From the NCBI GenBank assembly GCA_022575985.1, contig JAKSXM010000285.1, positions 248,001 through 312,000 of the forward strand: a DNA stretch of 64,000 nucleotides. The letters are read 5' to 3'. The position numbers and the translations under genes were made by a program. This document shows, piece by piece, positions 60,700 to 64,000 of the stretch. Source of the stretch: Anagrus nilaparvatae. Lineage: Eukaryota; Arthropoda; Insecta; Hymenoptera; Mymaridae. Position 1 is the stretch's first letter; each line of letters starts with the position of its first letter. Under the pieces are notes generated by a model. The model saw only the letters and a program-made list of their open reading frames with translations. It did not search any database and was not told the origin of the DNA.

Positions 60700-61590
60700 T
60701 TCGACCCAGCGTATTTTCCGATTTTCCAAGATGGCGGACAATAAAAATTAAAAATAATGAGTTTTAACTTTACAAAGGGGTTATTGAGGGTCAGAAAAAT
60801 GAATCAAGGGTGGAAAATATTCAATTTTTCGACCCAACATATTTTCCGATTTTCCAAGATGGCGGACAATAAAATTTAAAAATAATGACTTTTAACTTTA
60901 CAAGGGGGGTTTTGAGGGTGAGAAAAATGAATTTAGGACGGAAAATATTAAATTTTTCGACCCAACGTATTTCCCGATTTTCCAAGATGGCGGACAATAA
61001 AATTTAAAAATAATGAGTTTTAACTTTACAAAGGGGTTATTGAGGTTGAGAAAAATGAATTTAGGTTGGAAAATATTCAATTTTTGGACCCGACGTATTT
61101 TCCGATTTTCCAAGATGGCGGACAGTAAAAATTAAAAATAATGACTTTTAACTTTACAAAGGGGTTTTTGAGGGTGAGAAAAATGGATCTAGGGTGGAAA
61201 ATATTCAATTTTTCGACCCAGCGTATTTTCCGATTTTCCAAGATGGCGGACAATAAAAATTAAAAATAATGAGTTTTAACTTTACAAAGGGGTTATTGAG
61301 GGCGAGAAAAATGAATCAAGGGTGGAAAATATTCAATTTTTCGACCCAACGTATTTTCCGATTTTCCAAGATGGCGGACAATAAAATTTTAAAATAATGA
61401 CTTTTAACTTTACAAGGGGGTTTTTGAGGGTGAGAAAAATGAATTTAGGATGGAAAATATTCAATTTTTCGACCCAACGTATTTCCCGATTTTCCAAGAT
61501 GGCGGACCATAAAATTTAAAAATATCAACTTTTAACTTCACAAGGGGGTTTTTGAGGGTGAGAAAAATGAATTTTAGGTTGAAAATTGTT
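60700..61590. repeat. 128-base tandem array, seven units with CCAAGATGGCGG
   Basis: The motif recurs near 60727, 60855, 60983, 61111, 61239, 61367 and 61494, a regular spacing of 127-128 bases. Each unit also carries ATTTTCCGATTTTCC, TTTTAACTTTACAA and TTGAGGGTGAGAAAAATGAA. One inverted single unit is at 62680-62800. CCAAGATGGCGG is the reverse complement of the YY1/Pho-type GCCATCTTGG site. Confidence 0.85.
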
Positions 61591-61680
61591 TACCCTCAAG
61601 CATTTTTAAGTTTTTTAAGTTATTGAAATATATACTATGATAAAGAACATTTGTACATTGAATATGTGTTTTGAAGGTTT

Positions 61681-62275
61681 TTAACACATTCGCTGCGTTT
61701 TGATATTTTTGTAGTTTCTAAATAGGTGCGTTTTGCTTGTATTCATCAATTATTCTTCTTTTACGATAAAAACATGTTTTTTATGATGTTTTAGTCGTGT
61801 TTTACGGTTTCCTGAAAAAAAACAGCATGGGCGCATTGCGCCCATGCCGCACACGATTCACGCAGCGTTAATGAGGTGCGGCATGGGCGCAATGCGCCCA
61901 TGATTTTTTACTTAATTTTTTAATATGGAAGGTGCATATTCTTAAAAAAATATTCAAAAGTTGTATTTTTTTACGTATTTATTTAAAAAAAGGATAATTT
62001 TTGTAATTAATAGTAACTTTTCTTCGTTATAATATTCTCCATATTGTGAAAATGAGGAAATTTTTTAAAATAGGTTGAAAACCAACCCTGACTTGCACTA
62101 TTGTAAAAATATCATTAACTAACCCGAAACTACCTTTAGAAATCATTTATAGTTGAATTCCGCAGATATTTTTGATAATTTATGAGATATAAACCATGGG
62201 CGCATTGCGCCCATGACGCACATAAATCACGAAAATCATGGGCGCATGGCGCCCATGACGCAGCGAATGTGTTAA
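61681..62275. mobile_element. TTAA-flanked non-autonomous element with GGGCGCAATGCGCCC palindromes
   Basis: TTAA (61681-61684) is followed by CACATTCGCTGCG. The right end is CGCAGCGAATGTG followed by TTAA (62272-62275), so the 587-base element has 13-base perfect terminal repeats and a TTAA target duplication, the signature of the piggyBac superfamily. Inside are four TGGGCGCATTGCGCCCATG-type palindromes or variants, in two pairs near the two ends. No transposase. A diverged copy of one end (AACACGTTCGCTGCATTTCG) lies near 63573. Confidence 0.8.
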
Positions 62276-62334
62276 ATGAAAATAATTTTACACATTACTT
62301 ATATAAAACATTTATTAATTAATAAGAATTTTTT

Positions 62335-62592
62335 TTATACTATTTTTAATATTAATGGTACTAATTTGGAACGTTTGTTAAATGCGTTTGTCCTCTTAGA
62401 TATAAATACAGAACTAGTTTCTATAGTAGATTTATTTTGATTAATTGCATTAACTTTGTAATTTACATGAGATCCACGAGGAGTACATTGAACAGTCTTA
62501 CATAAAGTAAACTCTTTTTCATTTGCCTTATCTATAAAGAAATCTATTAATTGTATAAATTGTCCGTCTTTTGTAAATGCAAAACAACATGT
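62335..62592 (-). pseudogene. Orphan 85-codon C-terminal coding fragment inside the composite element
   Basis: The minus strand is open for 85 codons between two TAA stops without an ATG at the start. It has protein-like composition unlike the surrounding low-complexity frames: TKDGQFIQLIDFFIDKANEK, then FTLCKTVQCTPRGSHV and SSVFISKRTNAFNKRSKL. It begins right after a GGTTTAAACATG segment at the end of the right arm. I do not recognise the family. It could be the C-terminal part of a protein carried by the ancestral element or a captured host exon. Confidence 0.45.
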
Positions 62593-63025
62593 TTAAACCG
62601 TCAAAACTCATATTCAATGTAAAAATGTTCGTTATCATAGTATATATTTCAATAACATAAAAAACTTTAAAATGCGTGAGGGTAAACAATTTTCAACCTT
62701 AAATTCATTTTTCTCACCCTCAATAACCCCCTTGCGAAGTTAAAAGTTGATATTTTTAAATTTTATGGTCAGCCATCTTGGAAAATCGGAAAATACGTTG
62801 GGTCGAAAAATTGAAAATTATACCCCCAGGGTATCCGCTTCTACCTGCATGGTTCATTTTCATCCTGGGATCTTATAATTTTTTTTTTAAATACCTGGTG
62901 GTTAATTATCTTCAGACAACTTTCGCGAAATTTTTATACAAATCCTATCAAAGTTTGATCAAAAGTTGTATCAAAATTTTGATACAACTTTTGATCAAAT
63001 TATTGATAGGATTTTTGCGTACGGG

Positions 63026-63888
63026 TTTAAGGGTGAAACCACAATTTCTAAACCAAATGACCTCGAAATTCGTGATCAGAGAACAAAAAAACCCTATACT
63101 AGACCAAATCTCGTGGTTGCCAGTAACTATACAACGAAACCCGTATTATGACTGGAGTATCTGTTAGGATCATGGATATAACTTGGATCCGGGGAATATG
63201 GGGATATAATTTTCAGCGGAGCTGTGCAGCTCGGACCGGTCCTCATTCTTTTATAACACGTAAATATTATACTCAAAAAATTAAAAATTTTTTTTTTAGA
63301 AATTCTTCCCCCCCCCCTTGCTTTTTGTCTTTAAAAATAAGCAACAAATAGATTTATTAATTATTTACTATCACTGAACAAGAGATTTGCTAACATTCAT
63401 ATATACTTTCATGTTGAATTTAACTCCTGTAATTATATAAAAATAGTTTACTTACAAAAAAATAATAGATATTTTTGATAAAAATCGTAAATTTACAAGA
63501 ATTTTATAAATTTGGTGATATTTTTTTTTTAATAATTCACGAAAAATAATTATAAATTTAGAAAATATAATTGTTAACACGTTCGCTGCATTTCGCTATT
63601 TTTTTAGCTGCTACCCTCGTGCGTTATGGGCGAAATACACCCAGCATGATTTTTTTCTGAATGTTAATTTGCAAAATTTTTAAAATAAATTTAAAAATAT
63701 AAATAGAAGGTATTTTGGGGCTAACAATTAGTACAGTACTATGTTCTTTTTTAGCCAAAAATATATATAGATAACTGAACCGATGCAGAGAAAATTTTAT
63801 TTTCTGAATGGAAAAAAAAATCAAAACGAACACAGGAATCGAAAAAAGTGAGCGTATTGAATTATATAGAACTTTCGATTCCGCATGC
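63026..63888. other. Flank right of the composite element
   Basis: 63030-63170 matches the dispersed ATTCGTGATCAG...CTATACTAGACCAAATCT repeat also seen at 46690-46920 and 60370-60440. 63573-63660 is a diverged end of the TTAA-flanked element. The rest is AT-rich with no gene. Confidence 0.45.
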
Positions 63889-63889
63889 T

Positions 63890-64000
63890 ATTTTAACATG
63901 GAACATGTTTATTTTAGGGAGGGGTAACCTGGGAATCCGAAAATCAAGGGGGGGGGGGATTTGGAATGGGACTTGGAACATTTTCGATTTAGGGAACAAT
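63890..64000 (+). repeat. Dispersed repeat family A, copy 8, cut by the window end
   Basis: TTTTAACATGGAACATGTTT, GGGAGGGGTAACC and a G tract followed by GGACTTGGAACATTTTCG match the start of copy 6. Confidence 0.6.

Larger units (their letters stand above)
60483..63025. mobile_element. Composite inverted-repeat element with CCCGTACG ends
   Basis: The left end CCCGTACGCAAAAATCCTAT and right end ATAGGATTTTTGCGTACGGG are exact complements. Both arms then carry a near-perfect palindrome of about 70 bases built on TTTGATCAAAAGTTG, then a unit with CCAAGATGGCGG, and finally an AT-rich stretch (61590-61680 and 62605-62690). The left arm has expanded the CCAAGATGGCGG unit to seven copies. The CCC/GGG ends beside TTAT and TTTAA recall piggyBac-type elements inserted at TTAA, but the flanks are not exact, so the class is uncertain. 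A TTAA-flanked insertion and an orphan frame lie inside. Confidence 0.6.

Overview
The window looks like nuclear DNA of an insect. It is very AT-rich, its genes are split by short GT-AG introns (many only 50-100 bases), and the recognisable proteins are conserved metazoan ones. Frequent small fold-back elements and the protein divergence would suit a hymenopteran such as a parasitoid wasp, but the order is a guess. All gene models below were assembled by hand by matching splice sites and reading phase.

Layout. Bases 1-3217: non-coding DNA with a GC-rich island and the presumed 5' region of SCAI. 3218-12057 (+): SCAI, a conserved nuclear co-regulator, with a 6.4-kb first intron full of repeats. 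Its last exon stays open in frame for 54 codons past a TGA. 12223-19078: AT-rich DNA with (AT)n tracts and a TA-flanked fold-back element. 19079-28265 (+): a six-exon gene for an unrecognised 1424-residue basic and proline-rich protein with a single C-terminal membrane anchor.

29081-40614 is a compact block of six housekeeping genes: NELF-E (-), mitochondrial-type valyl-tRNA synthetase (+), KLHDC4 (-), an APLF-like PBZ zinc-finger protein (+), translin-associated factor X (-) and syntaxin-17 (-). NELF-E/VARS2 and KLHDC4/PBZ are head-to-head pairs separated by about 0.3 kb and probably share promoters. VARS2/KLHDC4 and PBZ/TRAX converge with only about 0.1 kb between stop codons. The genes serve unrelated processes: transcription pausing, mitochondrial translation, ADP-ribose/DNA-break response, small-RNA processing and autophagosome fusion. 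The block is a layout, not a pathway.

40615-64000 has no intact gene that I can support. It is a repeat-rich region dominated by a 6.6-kb almost perfect palindrome (45190-51766) with 3043-base arms ending in a 12-base tandem array. A second composite inverted repeat (60483-63025) contains seven 128-base tandem units, each with a YY1/Pho-like CCAAGATGGCGG site, a TTAA-flanked element with GGGCGCAATGCGCCC palindromes, and a short orphan reading frame. At least five dispersed non-autonomous repeat families recur across the window.

The strongest candidates for something undescribed are the SCAI in-frame TGA with its extension, the giant palindrome, the YY1-like array, the PBZ protein with seven psi-K-x-E motifs, and the tail-anchored scaffold protein.
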